From CAYGVT01 sp964353355 (GTDB taxonomy: Archaea; Thermoplasmatota; DTKX01; GCA-020343715), in contig CAYGVT010000016.1 of assembly GCA_964353355.1 (NCBI GenBank), positions 1 to 23,518 on the forward strand: a DNA stretch of 23,518 nt, read 5' to 3'. The notes beneath the pieces are model-generated. The model searched no databases, was not told the origin of the DNA, and saw nothing but the letters and a program-made list of their open reading frames with translations. Numbering within the stretch: the first letter of the stretch is position 1; every line of letters begins with the position of its first letter. Shown piece after piece: positions 5,282 through 14,571 of this stretch. A program made the position numbers and the translations under genes.

Positions 5282-6387
5282 TGCGTCCGCTGGACTATCT
5301 GGAGGATGTCCCCTTCCTGGAGGATGTGCTCGAACCCCACCGACTGGCCGGGGAACTTCGCGCTCTCGCCCCAGATGCGCGCGAACCGGAACTTGCGCTT
5401 GATGTCGCGGTGGACGGTGTCGCACACGTTGAGCACGGTCGAGCCCGTGCGGATGATGAGCGGATCCCTGAGGTCCGCCTCCTCGCCGCGGGGCTTCATG
5501 TAAACGCGCATCAGGTCGAGGTTGTCGAAGATGACGTCCCTTATGATGTCGAGGTTGAAGCCCTTCTCGGCCGCGAGCGGGACGACCGGGTAGCCGCGCG
5601 ACTCGAGCCGTTGCATCAGTGGGCGCCATATCGCCTCGTCGACCGTGTCCACCTTGGTCAATCCGACGATGGCCTTCACGTACCTGCGGTTGCCGCGCAG
5701 GTAGTCCAGGAGCTGGTCGTCGGTGATGTCCTGCCGGAGGACGACGTCCGCGTTTATCATCCCGTACTCATGGACCATGTCGTGGACGAGCTCCTCGTCG
5801 AGAAGCGTGAGCGCGACCGTGCTGCGCACGTTGATGCCGCCCCTGTTGCGGGGGGTGATGACGATGTCCGCCTCGCGCTCGTTGAGCCGCAGCCCGGCCT
5901 CGTGCAGCTCGCGCACGAGCACGTCGAGCTCGGGCCGGAACACGTCCAGGAGCATGACGATGAGGTCGGCCGTGCGCACGACCGCGAGCACCTCGCGCCC
6001 GCGGCCCTTGCCCTTGGACGCTCCCTCGATGAGCCCTGGCAGGTCCAGCACCTGTATCTTGGCGCCGCGATGCTCCATGATGCCCGGCACGACCGTGAGC
6101 GTGGTGAAGTCGTAAGCCGCGACCTCCGACTCGGCGTTGGTGATGTGGTTGAGGAGGGTGGACTTGCCGCAGCTCGGCAGCCCCACGAGGGCGACCGTGG
6201 CATTCCCCGACTTGCGCACGGCGTAGCCCTTGCCCGCGCTTTTGGACGAGGCGCGGACGAACTGCTCCTCCTTGAGGCGGGCCAGCTTGGCCTTGAGCTT
6301 GCCGATGTGGTGCGAGGTGGCCTTGTTGTACTCGGTCTTGGAGATCTCCTCCTCGACCGCCATGATGGACTCCTCGATAGTCGCCAT
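5278..6387 (-). CDS. drg: DRG-family GTPase (Obg/DRG superfamily, with TGS domain)
   Basis: A 369-aa protein of the usual archaeal DRG length. Residues 1-45 are the helical N-terminus (TEYNKATSHHIGKLKAKLARL), highly typical of archaeal and eukaryotic DRG. The G1 P-loop is GLPSCGKST (69-77), G3 is DLPG (115-118) followed by LIEGASKGKGRG, and G4 is TKVD (244-247), where Thr replaces the usual Asn. The TGS domain covers about 293-368 (VYMKPRGEEADLRDPLIIRTGSTVLNVC is its start; it ends GDILQIV). DRG proteins are translation-associated GTPases that bind ribosomes. A GTG two codons upstream (6393) with GAGGA ahead of it is an alternative start; I prefer the ATG because MATIEES matches family openings. 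It has its own promoter, with TATA-like sequence at 6421-6446. Confidence 0.93.
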   Translation of the reverse strand: MATIEESIMAVEEEISKTEYNKATSHHIGKLKAKLARLKEEQFVRASSKSAGKGYAVRKSGNATVALVGLPSCGKSTLLNHITNAESEVAAYDFTTLTVVPGIMEHRGAKIQVLDLPGLIEGASKGKGRGREVLAVVRTADLIVMLLDVFRPELDVLVRELHEAGLRLNEREADIVITPRNRGGINVRSTVALTLLDEELVHDMVHEYGMINADVVLRQDITDDQLLDYLRGNRRYVKAIVGLTKVDTVDEAIWRPLMQRLESRGYPVVPLAAEKGFNLDIIRDVIFDNLDLMRVYMKPRGEEADLRDPLIIRTGSTVLNVCDTVHRDIKRKFRFARIWGESAKFPGQSVGFEHILQEGDILQIVQRTQ

Positions 6388-6420
6388 CGCCACGTCCTTC
6401 CTCGCGCCGTTCTCTGGCGA

Positions 6421-6446
6421 GGGGATATAGCGCCCCCGTTAAAAGG
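6421..6446 (-). promoter_or_regulatory. Promoter region of the DRG gene
   Basis: On the minus strand, AAGCCTTTTAACGG and, nearer the gene, GCTATATCC. Either could be the TATA box. The first would leave a leader of about 25-30 nt, the second about 15 nt. Confidence 0.45.
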
Positions 6447-6493
6447 CTTGTGGGCCAGGCAGGTATTGGCTGGGGTGTCTCCGTGCACCTCGC

Positions 6494-6511
6494 CCACGAC
6501 AGCGGCCGTGG
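6494..6511 (-). terminator. Small hairpin after the membrane hydrolase-like gene
   Basis: CCACG (6494-6498) and CGTGG (6507-6511) with an 8-nt loop, starting 6 nt after the stop codon at 6517-6519. GCAC and GTGC outside could extend it past a bulge. It lies before the DRG promoter. Weak evidence. Confidence 0.3.
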
Positions 6512-6516
6512 TGCGC

Positions 6517-8349
6517 TCAGAAGTGGTAGAGCAGATTGAGCAGCCAGGGCGCCATGATGGTGCTGTACGTCACGGAGGCCAGGATGCTCCTCGACCTGTG
6601 GTAGATGATGGTGGCGACCAATCCGATGGCGAGCACGAGCGTGCCGTAGACTTTCATGAAGTCCGGTCCCCAGACCGCCTTCCCGACCGAGCCCAGCATG
6701 ATGAGCATGAGCGCGCAGTAGAGGGCGTACATGATGCCGAAGAACACGAGCTGGAAGGGCCACCTGCGCCTTATGAACAGCGCGCCCAGCATGGCGTTTA
6801 TCTTGGGGTGGATCAGCTTGCGCATCCACAGCTCGTGGCCCAGGAAGAACGCGAACATGATGAGCGTGGGCAGGAGGTAGACGAGTTCCTTGGGGTAGTT
6901 GGCGCCGGTGAGCAGCAGCTGGCCGAAGAGGAAGTTGATGATGATGATGGCGAAGGCAATGAGCGCCAGGCCGATGCCCCTCAGGTTGCCGCATGATTCC
7001 TCGGTGCGCTCCTCGTCCTTCTTGAAGATGCGCGCCTCGAGGTACCAGAAGGTGAAGCCCACGATGGTGAGCAGCGCGCCGGCCAGGACCATCATCGTGA
7101 AGAAGGAGCCGGCCGCCATGAAGGGGACCATCTCCTGGCCCTCCTGCAGCATGAACAAGTTGGCCCCCTTGCTGGAGTAGAACCAGCCGCTCGAGAGGCC
7201 GATGCCCGTGTAGACGACTATATCGAAGAGCGTGTACACGCCCAGCTTCATCAGCCCGTTGGCCTTGCTGAGCTCGGGGATGTAGGACCGCGATGTCTTC
7301 TTCATCACGGCGCCCTCGTAGACCGTGAGGAAGGTGAGGACCATCACCACGACGTTCATGATGTTGAGGGCCCAATTGAGGTCGCTCACGAGGTCGTAGT
7401 TGGAGGAGATCTCCACCATCGGCGAGCTGGGAGCGAGCCGCGACCGCAGGAACACGATGGTGGCCTTGATGACATCGGGGTTCTCGCTGAGCTCGTGGTC
7501 GAGGCCCGACATCGCGTTGGGCTCGCCGATGTCGTCCCGGTCCGTGAACTGGGCGGAGGGCACAAGGTCGTCCATCTCACCGTAGATGAGGTAGACTGAT
7601 TCCGCGGACCAGTTCGCCGCGCCCAGGTGCAGGTCAACGGTGCGGTTGCGGAGGTCCTCGTCGTAGGACCAGTCGACCTCGCCGGCCCTCCGGTCGAGGT
7701 AGAGCTGTACGTTTCTCCAGTACTCCTCGTACTTCCCATCGGTGACGATGGTGGTGATGTTGAGCGGCACGCCCCAGACGACGACCGCGGTGACGTTCTT
7801 GCCCTGCTCGATGAGCAGGTTGGCGGCCAGCAGCGCCTGCGCGCCACCGAAGCCGTCGCCCACGAGACCCACCCGGGCCGCGTTCACGTCCGCCTCTCTC
7901 AGGAGGCGCTCGTAGGCGGCCACGACGTCGTAGGCCTCCCCACCGTTGGCGACGTCGCCGTAGGTCGTGACGCCGCCGCTGCGGCCATGGTCGCGCAGGT
8001 CCACGGCGAGCACGATGTAGCCGTGGCGCACGAGCTCGAAGGAGAGCCGGTTGAGCTGCTCCTTGTGCCCCGTGAGGTCGTGGACGACGATGACCGCGGG
8101 CGCGCCCTCGACGGGGATGTCCGTGGGCTTGAGCAGCAATCCGCTGAGCTTGTCGCCCTCCGGGTTCTTGAACTCGACCCAGTCGGGGTTGGCCATCTCG
8201 TTGTCCCAGATGGTCGTCTTGTACGACCAGAGGAACAGGCCTGACAGGATTAGCACGGAGATTAAGAGCGCCATCCCCAACCTGCGGAGCCGTCGCTCCC
8301 TCCGTGTCATGAAGCGCTCAAGCTCTGCCAAGGGCTGGCCCTCCAGCAT
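6517..8349 (-). CDS. Membrane protein with extracytoplasmic alpha/beta-hydrolase-like domain lacking the nucleophile Ser
   Basis: A 610-aa protein. One N-terminal membrane helix (about 25-42) is preceded by an Arg-rich segment. Residues 55-305 form an alpha/beta-hydrolase fold: VIVVHDLTGHKEQ, VDLRDHGRSGG, a nucleophile elbow, YGEMDDLVP (candidate acid D260 or D261) and GLDHELSENP (His H285). The elbow reads GDGFGG (164-169) where active relatives have GHSFGG, so Gly166 takes the place of the catalytic Ser. Seven further helices fill about 325-610 (near 328-345, 370-390, 410-435, 458-480, 488-505, 530-552 and 567-583). A TATAAAA box 23 nt before the ATG at 8349 indicates a leaderless mRNA, which fixes the start. 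I infer a hydrolase-derived binding or sensing domain outside the cell. Its function is unknown. Confidence 0.8.
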   Translation of the reverse strand: MLEGQPLAELERFMTRRERRLRRLGMALLISVLILSGLFLWSYKTTIWDNEMANPDWVEFKNPEGDKLSGLLLKPTDIPVEGAPAVIVVHDLTGHKEQLNRLSFELVRHGYIVLAVDLRDHGRSGGVTTYGDVANGGEAYDVVAAYERLLREADVNAARVGLVGDGFGGAQALLAANLLIEQGKNVTAVVVWGVPLNITTIVTDGKYEEYWRNVQLYLDRRAGEVDWSYDEDLRNRTVDLHLGAANWSAESVYLIYGEMDDLVPSAQFTDRDDIGEPNAMSGLDHELSENPDVIKATIVFLRSRLAPSSPMVEISSNYDLVSDLNWALNIMNVVVMVLTFLTVYEGAVMKKTSRSYIPELSKANGLMKLGVYTLFDIVVYTGIGLSSGWFYSSKGANLFMLQEGQEMVPFMAAGSFFTMMVLAGALLTIVGFTFWYLEARIFKKDEERTEESCGNLRGIGLALIAFAIIIINFLFGQLLLTGANYPKELVYLLPTLIMFAFFLGHELWMRKLIHPKINAMLGALFIRRRWPFQLVFFGIMYALYCALMLIMLGSVGKAVWGPDFMKVYGTLVLAIGLVATIIYHRSRSILASVTYSTIMAPWLLNLLYHF

Positions 8350-8368
8350 TCTCGAAGAACTCCGCCCC

Positions 8369-8375
8369 TTTTATA
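8369..8375 (-). promoter_or_regulatory. TATA box for leaderless transcription of the membrane hydrolase-like gene
   Basis: TATAAAA on the minus strand, centred 23 nt before the ATG at 8349, so transcription should begin at or next to the start codon. Confidence 0.65.
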
Positions 8376-8419
8376 GATTGGCCTCCGAATCTCAGCCAGT
8401 GTTCTCGGTGTCTGGCACT

Positions 8420-8457
8420 GACCGTACGGGGACGCTCCCCTGGGGAGACGGGCGGTC
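8420..8457 (-). terminator. Hairpin after the Lhr gene
   Basis: An outer stem GACCG (8420-8424)/CGGTC (8453-8457) and an inner stem CTCCC (8435-8439)/GGGAG (8443-8447). It sits between the Lhr stop codon (8480) and the next promoter. No U-run is present. A candidate only. Confidence 0.3.
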
Positions 8458-8479
8458 GCCGCCGATGGGGCCGGCGCCC

Positions 8480-11400
8480 TCAGTAGGGATGCTCCTCCCA
8501 GTACCTCATGAGCTCCCAGTCGTCCATGTCGACCGCGCGCGTGGGCTTGCGCACGCTCAGCCCCCACTCGCGCTCGAACAGCCGCAGGATCTTGCGCTCA
8601 CGGTCGCCGCCGATGAACTCGGTCAAGGTGAGCGTGTTGCCCTTCTTGGTGCCCTTGAACGCGCCCGTCATCTCCGTGCCCACGAAGATGACGAAGCAGG
8701 AACCGATGCGGAACCGCTTGCGTATCTCCTGGCTGAGCAGCTGGCTGAGCTGGTCGAAGGGCGAGAGCACGAAGCTGTACTTGAAGGTCATCCGGGGCAC
8801 GACCTCGAGGTCGGCCGACATCATCCAGTAGAGCGACTCGTCGCCATCGACGAAGAAGCCCTTGGAGAGCTTCCCCTCCTCCTCGAGCCGGGACAACATG
8901 TCCTTGATCTCGTCGATCTTGAACTCGTGCTTGGACATGAGCGCGAGGCCCTCGGCCGAGACCAGCCCGACGTTGGCTATCATCCGCTCGAGGACGATGC
9001 GCCTCGCGACCGACTGCTCGAGCCGCGGGTCGGGCGTGCGCACGTACAGCCCGACGGTGTTGCGCACCACGTGCAGCCCCTCGTAGAGCGCGTTGAACGC
9101 CACCTCGAACCTTTCGCGCGGCAGCTCCGAGCGGTCCATCAGCTCCCGCCGGGTCGCGCCGTCGTGCTCGTCCAGGAGCCGGAGGATCTGGGCCATGTCC
9201 TGCGTGATGGGGCGGTTCTTGGCGCGCTTGTAGATGAGCATGTCACGGCGGGTGGCGTACATCAGGTGCGAGGGTATCATCAGCCCCGCGACCAGGTCGC
9301 CCGACTTGACGTAGCGCTTGAGCTTGCGGAAGCTCAGCACCCGCAGCGAGGCCTCGAAGTCCGACCGCAGCCCGCCCATCGCGCGCGAGGATTCGATGAC
9401 GTCCCTGAACTTGCGCTCGGGCGCGATGTGCGACTTGTGGAAGAGGTAGGCGTACAGGTTCTCGCGCGGGAAGCTCCTGGGCACCAGCGTGCCCTTGACC
9501 AGGGAGCCCTGCACCTCGTGGAAGCCCTTCTTGACGAACCTGTTCCTGAGCTGCGCCGGAAGCTCGGACACCGCGCGGCCGAAGACGCGCCTGACGCGCA
9601 GCACCTCGAGCCCGAACTGCTTGTAGAACCTCATCTCGTTGTCGAGCTCGTCGAGCAGCTCCTCGAGCAGCATCGGGTCGTCGAGCATGATCTCGCGGAT
9701 GTCCACCACGCCCGACATCCGCCACTTCTCGACCATGCCGCACAGGGACCCGTTCTTCACGACGGGGAATATCCAGCCCTCGCCGTACTTGGTCGTGAGC
9801 TCGGCCCACATCGGCTGGATGTACGGGTCGTAGAGCGAGAGCACCCGCAGCCTGTCGCGGAGCCTTAGCTTGACCTCCGTCCTCAGCAGGTGGTCGAGGT
9901 CGTCCCTGTGCACGTACATGTCCACGGACGTGTCGCCCACGACCAGGATGCGCTCGATGGTGCTCGCCTCGATAAGCTCGTTGATGATGGCGAAGACCTC
10001 GTTGAACTGGAAGTCCGTGAAGGACCTCACGGCCGCGAAGGTGACGGGGCCGGCGCCAAGGATGTAGCGCTCCACGATGGCCTTGCGCGCCCCTGGCACT
10101 GGCCGCGCGAGCTCGAAGGGCACGTAGAGGTTGCGCGAGGACCAGGCCTTCTTCTCGACGAACTTGCGCACGATGTACAGGTTGCGGTCGAGCTTGTCGA
10201 TGGAGGGCTGGGCCTCCTCGCGCCTGAGCCTGAGCGCCTTGGCGACGCCCGCGGCCGAGATGCCGCCCGACCTGACGATGGTGTCGAGAACCTCCAGGTC
10301 GAGCTTGCCGAGGTCCTCGACGCGGTAGGCGGAGGCGAAGAGCTCCGCGAGCTCGCGCGTGGTGTAGAACACGTGCCCGCGAACGAACCGGCCGTGGAGG
10401 ACCTCGCCGCGCTCCTGCAGCCCCCACCAGTCGTCTAGCGTGAAATTGTCGACGCGGTTGAAGATGTCGAACGGGAGCCCCGCCGCGAGGAAGGTCTCGA
10501 AGAAGTCCTCGATGCGGGAGTAGCCCTTGAAGAACTTGCCGATGACGAACTGGCGCACGACGCTCTCGCGCACCACGCGCCGCCCGCGGGCGAGGCCCTC
10601 GAAGGTGCTCTTGTCGAGCCACAGCATGTACTGCGGCGCCTCGCCGCCTACGAAGGTACCGGTCGCGACCTCGCCAGCGTCCTCGAGGTCGTGCAGCGAG
10701 GCGCGCACGACGGTCGCGTCCAGGTCCAGGTCGTAGGCGATGCGCGACAGCGACGCGGGCGGGCGGTACTCGAGGTAGGTGCGCACGTACCACCTCGCGG
10801 CCTGGTCCATGGGCATGGACGAGGGCTCGCGCACCTCCCACGCCTCCGGGTCGGGGGAGGTCCCGTATCCGCAAACCGCCCGGCCCTCCGCGATGCCCGG
10901 GCCGAGGTCCTCGACCTCCGCCTCGACCTCCCCGTTCACCAGGCCCTCCCTGTCCTCCAGGCCCTCCCCGTCCTCGTCGCCCGGCGCGCCCAGCCCCTCC
11001 CTGTCAGGCACGTCGTCGCCCTCGACGCCGCCATCGTCCTCGTCGGCGCCGTCCTCCTCCGCGTCCCCCCCGGCGGCCCGCCCGGTGCCCTCCTCCTCGT
11101 CGTCCGCGCCCTCGTCCTCCCCGAACGCCTCCTCGACGTCCGCCCTCGCGGACCTCGAGCCGACCACGCCCCGCCTCGCGGTGGCTTCGCGACCGGTCAC
11201 CGAGGCGCCCTTCCCGGCGAGGTGGCGGGCTACGGCGGCGGCCCCGGAGGTGGCGGGGGCGGGGGCTGGGGCGGCGGTGGGGGTGGCGGTGGGGGCGGCG
11301 GCGGTGGTCGGCGCGGGTCCGGCCGAGGGCACGGTCGGCATCGCCATCCCCGCGCCCAGGCGCTGGGGCGTTACGCCCTCGCCCATCGCCATCACGTCGC

Positions 11401-14400
11401 CCTCGACGGTCGCGGGCAGCGTCCGCAGCCGGACGGCGTTGCGCGTCTGCAGGTCCAGGATGGCGTCGCGCACCTCCGGGCCCGTCGGGCCCTTGCGATG
11501 ACGGAGCGCCCTGCCGGCCGCCTCGGTGATGGCGACCGTGGTCGCGTGCTGTCTGACCAGGTCGAGCAGCCGCCGCTCCACGTCCGTGAGCTCGTCCTCG
11601 GGGGGCGGGGGGAAGATGGCGCGCAGCGCCGCGTCGTGGGACGCCGCGGCCCATACGAGGCGGTGCATCCATAGCGAAACGGTCTTGCCCTCGCGGACCA
11701 GCTCGCGCAGCCAGCACTCCACCGTCGCGCGCTCGACGGTGGCGTGGTCCATGATGGACTCCTCCTCCGCGGAGGCGAGCGGGTGCGGGCCCACCTTCTC
11801 CAGGAGCTCCAGCAGCCCCTGCTTGGTGTTGAAGTCGAGCATGCGCCGCTTGCCCTGGTAGTAGTCCTCGATGGCCTCGCGCTCGTAGCGGGGCGCGGTG
11901 ATGTCCGCCTCCGGCATCACGCGGCCGAGCACGTCGCGGTGCAGCTCGCGCAGCAGCACCGACCGGTCCTCGATGAGCAGCAGGTCCGACATGCCCATGA
12001 GCAGCAGCTTGAGCGCGAACGGGGACGGGCGCTCGGAGTAGGCCCTCGTGACGACCTCGCGCCGGCCCTTCGAGAGGTCCAGCGCGAACTGCTCCCCCGC
12101 CTCCAGGTCCATCGCCTGGTGCAGGCACTCCTCGTAGGTCTCCTTGGTGACCGGGAAGTCGCGCTCGTCCGCGAGGTCGTCGTAGAGGCGCGCGGCCTGC
12201 TGGTGCTGGCGGCTCACGGGCACCTCGTGCCCACGGTAGTTGCGCAGCACCAGGAACGCACGGGTGGCGCAGTGCCGGAACCGTTGCCGGAAGAGCTCCG
12301 AGCCCGGCAGCGCCTCCCTGAGGTCGGCCTCCACATGGGCCTCCCGCAGCGCCTGGGAGACCATCTCCAGGTCCAGCTCGCGGTCGGGCATGAGCGCGAA
12401 CGCGTCGTCGTCCAGCGCCGTGCGCACGCGCACGCCCGGCACGCGCTTGGTCAGGCGCACGACCACCACGCGCGAGAGCACCTCGTTGACCGCCCTGCCC
12501 ATCGCCGTGTGCACGATGACGTTGGGGTCGCCGCGGACGTCCTTGTAGCCCTCGACGAGCACCCGCGAGCCCGACGGGATGACCCCGGCGGCCGTGAGCT
12601 GGGCGCGGTAGTGGCGCACGAGGTTGAGGCCCGCGCCGCGGTCGAGCCCGTAGTCCTCCTTGAGCCAGTCCAGCAGCTCGGACTGCGTGTCGCGCTCCAG
12701 GCGGCGCCCCAGCGCGTCCCGGAAGTCCGAGAGCGAGGATGCGAGCTCCCTGGACCGCGACATGGCCTCGCCAGCCCACGATGGGATGGTGGGCTTGCGC
12801 CCCTTCGCGTCGCGCACGAAGACCTTCGTGCCCTTGGTCTGGATGAACTCGTAGGTCTTGCCGCCGAGGACGAAGACCTCCTTTGGCCGCACGCGCTCGA
12901 TGAACTTCTCGGACAGGTTGCCCAGGGGCACGCCCTTCTCCGAGAACACGCGCCAGGAGGACTCCTCCGGGATGGTGCCAACGTTTGTGAAGTAGATGAG
13001 CCGCGCGCCCTGCCTTCCGCCGAACCGGTGGTTGGCCCGGTCTATCCATATCTTTGCGTAGACCGACCGGTGCTTGAGCTGCGGGACCTCCCCGAGGGAC
13101 TCGAGCACGCGCTCGAACTCGACGCGGGTGGTGCCCCTGTAGGGCTGCGCGCCCCGAACGAGGTCGTAGGCGGCGTCGATGGACCATGGCTCGTCGATGG
13201 CGAGGCCCACGAGGAACTGGGACAGCACGTCCAGGCTCCCCGACGGGATGCGGACCTTGTCTATCTCGCCGCGAAGGGCGGCCCTCACCAGGACCGTGCA
13301 CTCCTCGAGCTCCTGCGCGTCGAGCGCGACCACGCGGCCCTTCGTCACCCGGTAGAGGCTGTGCCCGCTGCGCCCGATGCGTTGGAGCAGCTTCGACACG
13401 GACTTGGGCGAGCCTATCTGGACCACGAGGTCGATGGAGCCGATGTCGATGCCGAGCTCCAGCGAGGTCGACGAGACGATGGCCTGCAGCAGCCCCCGCT
13501 TGAGCGAGCGCTCGACGTCGAGCCGCTTCTCCTTGCTCATCGAGCCGTGGTGGGCCGCGACGTGCTGCACGCCCAGCTCGCGCAGCTTCATCACGAGCGT
13601 CTCCGTGGCCGCGCGCGTGTTGGTGAAGATGAGCGTCGTCTTGTGCTCGCGCACGAGGCCCACGAGCATCTGGTGCATGGCGGACTCGGCGTCCTTGTAA
13701 GTCGCGCGCTCCAGGTCCTCGACCGGCACGAGCACCTTGAGGTCTATCTCCTTCTCGGGCGCGACCGCGACGATGTCGACCTTGCGCTGCCGGCCGCCCT
13801 CCGAGCCTGCCAGGAAGGCCGCTATCCTCTCAATCGGCGCCTGCGTGGCCGAGAGCCCCACCCGCGTGAGGGGCTTGCCGACGCGCGCCTGCAGCCGCTC
13901 GAGACAGAGCGAGAGCAGCACGCCGCGCTTGGACGCGCACAGGTCGTGTATCTCGTCGATGATGGTCCACTCGACGCCCTCGAACTTCTCGGAGAACTTG
14001 CGCGTCGCGAGCACGAGCGCGAGCGACTCGGGCGTGGTGATGAGGATGTGGGGCGGCCGCTTGGCCATGCGCTGGCGCTCGGCGGTGGACGTGTCGCCCG
14101 TCCTCACGCCCACGCGTATCTCGGGGATGGTGAGCCCCTCCCTGCGCGCGAGCTCGCGGATCTCCTCGAGCGGCACCTCCAGGTTCTTGTGGATGTCGTT
14201 GGCGAGCGCCTTGAGGGGCGAGACGTAGACGCAGTAGATGCGGTCCTCCAGCTCGCCGCGCTGGTGCAGCCTGAACAGGTGGTTGATGACGGACAGGAAG
14301 GCGGTGATGGTCTTGCCGGAGCCGGTCGGCGATGAGATGAGGACGGACCTGCGCTCCGAGATGAGCGGTATGGCCGCGGACTGCGGGGCGGTGAGCGAGC

Positions 14401-14524
14401 TGAACCTGGAGCGGAACCATCGCTCCACGACGGGGTCCATCAGGCGCATGACCTCGTCCATCGTCGCGCTCGCATCGCTCAAGTCCATAGTGGCGGCACC
14501 CCCGCGGCGCCCGCGCACGGGCAC
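8480..14524 (-). CDS. lhr: Giant Lhr-family superfamily-2 helicase with extended winged-helix C-terminal region
   Basis: A 2014-aa protein. The helicase core has a Q-like LTAPQ (44-48), Walker A SSPTGSGKT (64-72), DEIH (190-193), motif III SAT (225-227) and motif VI QRIGRSGH (381-388), with Lhr-specific LELGIDIGSIDLVVQIGSPKS. Lhr proteins are 3'-5' single-strand translocases acting in DNA repair or recombination. The core plus Lhr domain 4 fills about 1-950. Residues 1040-1210 are an Ala/Pro-rich then acidic linker. Residues 1215-2014 contain winged-helix segments and two beta-barrel-like segments (RVLSLYDPY near 1560 and VLSPFDQL near 1920) resembling the bacterial Lhr C-terminal domain and AlkZ/YcaQ. 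Archaeal Lhr is usually under 1000 aa and bacterial Lhr about 1500. The GTG start at 14522-14524 follows AGAGGAGG (14533-14540). An ATG at 14486-14488 is an alternative. Confidence 0.88.
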   Translation of the reverse strand: MPVRGRRGGAATMDLSDASATMDEVMRLMDPVVERWFRSRFSSLTAPQSAAIPLISERRSVLISSPTGSGKTITAFLSVINHLFRLHQRGELEDRIYCVYVSPLKALANDIHKNLEVPLEEIRELARREGLTIPEIRVGVRTGDTSTAERQRMAKRPPHILITTPESLALVLATRKFSEKFEGVEWTIIDEIHDLCASKRGVLLSLCLERLQARVGKPLTRVGLSATQAPIERIAAFLAGSEGGRQRKVDIVAVAPEKEIDLKVLVPVEDLERATYKDAESAMHQMLVGLVREHKTTLIFTNTRAATETLVMKLRELGVQHVAAHHGSMSKEKRLDVERSLKRGLLQAIVSSTSLELGIDIGSIDLVVQIGSPKSVSKLLQRIGRSGHSLYRVTKGRVVALDAQELEECTVLVRAALRGEIDKVRIPSGSLDVLSQFLVGLAIDEPWSIDAAYDLVRGAQPYRGTTRVEFERVLESLGEVPQLKHRSVYAKIWIDRANHRFGGRQGARLIYFTNVGTIPEESSWRVFSEKGVPLGNLSEKFIERVRPKEVFVLGGKTYEFIQTKGTKVFVRDAKGRKPTIPSWAGEAMSRSRELASSLSDFRDALGRRLERDTQSELLDWLKEDYGLDRGAGLNLVRHYRAQLTAAGVIPSGSRVLVEGYKDVRGDPNVIVHTAMGRAVNEVLSRVVVVRLTKRVPGVRVRTALDDDAFALMPDRELDLEMVSQALREAHVEADLREALPGSELFRQRFRHCATRAFLVLRNYRGHEVPVSRQHQQAARLYDDLADERDFPVTKETYEECLHQAMDLEAGEQFALDLSKGRREVVTRAYSERPSPFALKLLLMGMSDLLLIEDRSVLLRELHRDVLGRVMPEADITAPRYEREAIEDYYQGKRRMLDFNTKQGLLELLEKVGPHPLASAEEESIMDHATVERATVECWLRELVREGKTVSLWMHRLVWAAASHDAALRAIFPPPPEDELTDVERRLLDLVRQHATTVAITEAAGRALRHRKGPTGPEVRDAILDLQTRNAVRLRTLPATVEGDVMAMGEGVTPQRLGAGMAMPTVPSAGPAPTTAAAPTATPTAAPAPAPATSGAAAVARHLAGKGASVTGREATARRGVVGSRSARADVEEAFGEDEGADDEEEGTGRAAGGDAEEDGADEDDGGVEGDDVPDREGLGAPGDEDGEGLEDREGLVNGEVEAEVEDLGPGIAEGRAVCGYGTSPDPEAWEVREPSSMPMDQAARWYVRTYLEYRPPASLSRIAYDLDLDATVVRASLHDLEDAGEVATGTFVGGEAPQYMLWLDKSTFEGLARGRRVVRESVVRQFVIGKFFKGYSRIEDFFETFLAAGLPFDIFNRVDNFTLDDWWGLQERGEVLHGRFVRGHVFYTTRELAELFASAYRVEDLGKLDLEVLDTIVRSGGISAAGVAKALRLRREEAQPSIDKLDRNLYIVRKFVEKKAWSSRNLYVPFELARPVPGARKAIVERYILGAGPVTFAAVRSFTDFQFNEVFAIINELIEASTIERILVVGDTSVDMYVHRDDLDHLLRTEVKLRLRDRLRVLSLYDPYIQPMWAELTTKYGEGWIFPVVKNGSLCGMVEKWRMSGVVDIREIMLDDPMLLEELLDELDNEMRFYKQFGLEVLRVRRVFGRAVSELPAQLRNRFVKKGFHEVQGSLVKGTLVPRSFPRENLYAYLFHKSHIAPERKFRDVIESSRAMGGLRSDFEASLRVLSFRKLKRYVKSGDLVAGLMIPSHLMYATRRDMLIYKRAKNRPITQDMAQILRLLDEHDGATRRELMDRSELPRERFEVAFNALYEGLHVVRNTVGLYVRTPDPRLEQSVARRIVLERMIANVGLVSAEGLALMSKHEFKIDEIKDMLSRLEEEGKLSKGFFVDGDESLYWMMSADLEVVPRMTFKYSFVLSPFDQLSQLLSQEIRKRFRIGSCFVIFVGTEMTGAFKGTKKGNTLTLTEFIGGDRERKILRLFEREWGLSVRKPTRAVDMDDWELMRYWEEHPY

Positions 14525-14532
14525 AAGGCCCG

Positions 14533-14540
14533 CCTCCTCT
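14533..14540 (-). promoter_or_regulatory. Shine-Dalgarno of the Lhr gene
   Basis: AGAGGAGG on the minus strand, 8 nt before the GTG at 14522-14524. It supports GTG over the downstream ATG. Confidence 0.6.
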
Positions 14541-14571
14541 GCCCCGATGTCCGCGCGCGCGCCCGGGCTCG

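Noticed and set aside
11744..14335. Long plus-strand open frame (863 codons) opposite the Lhr gene
   Set aside because: The minus frame encodes clear helicase motifs. The plus frame is a low-complexity His/Arg/Leu/Val shadow typical of GC-rich antisense frames.
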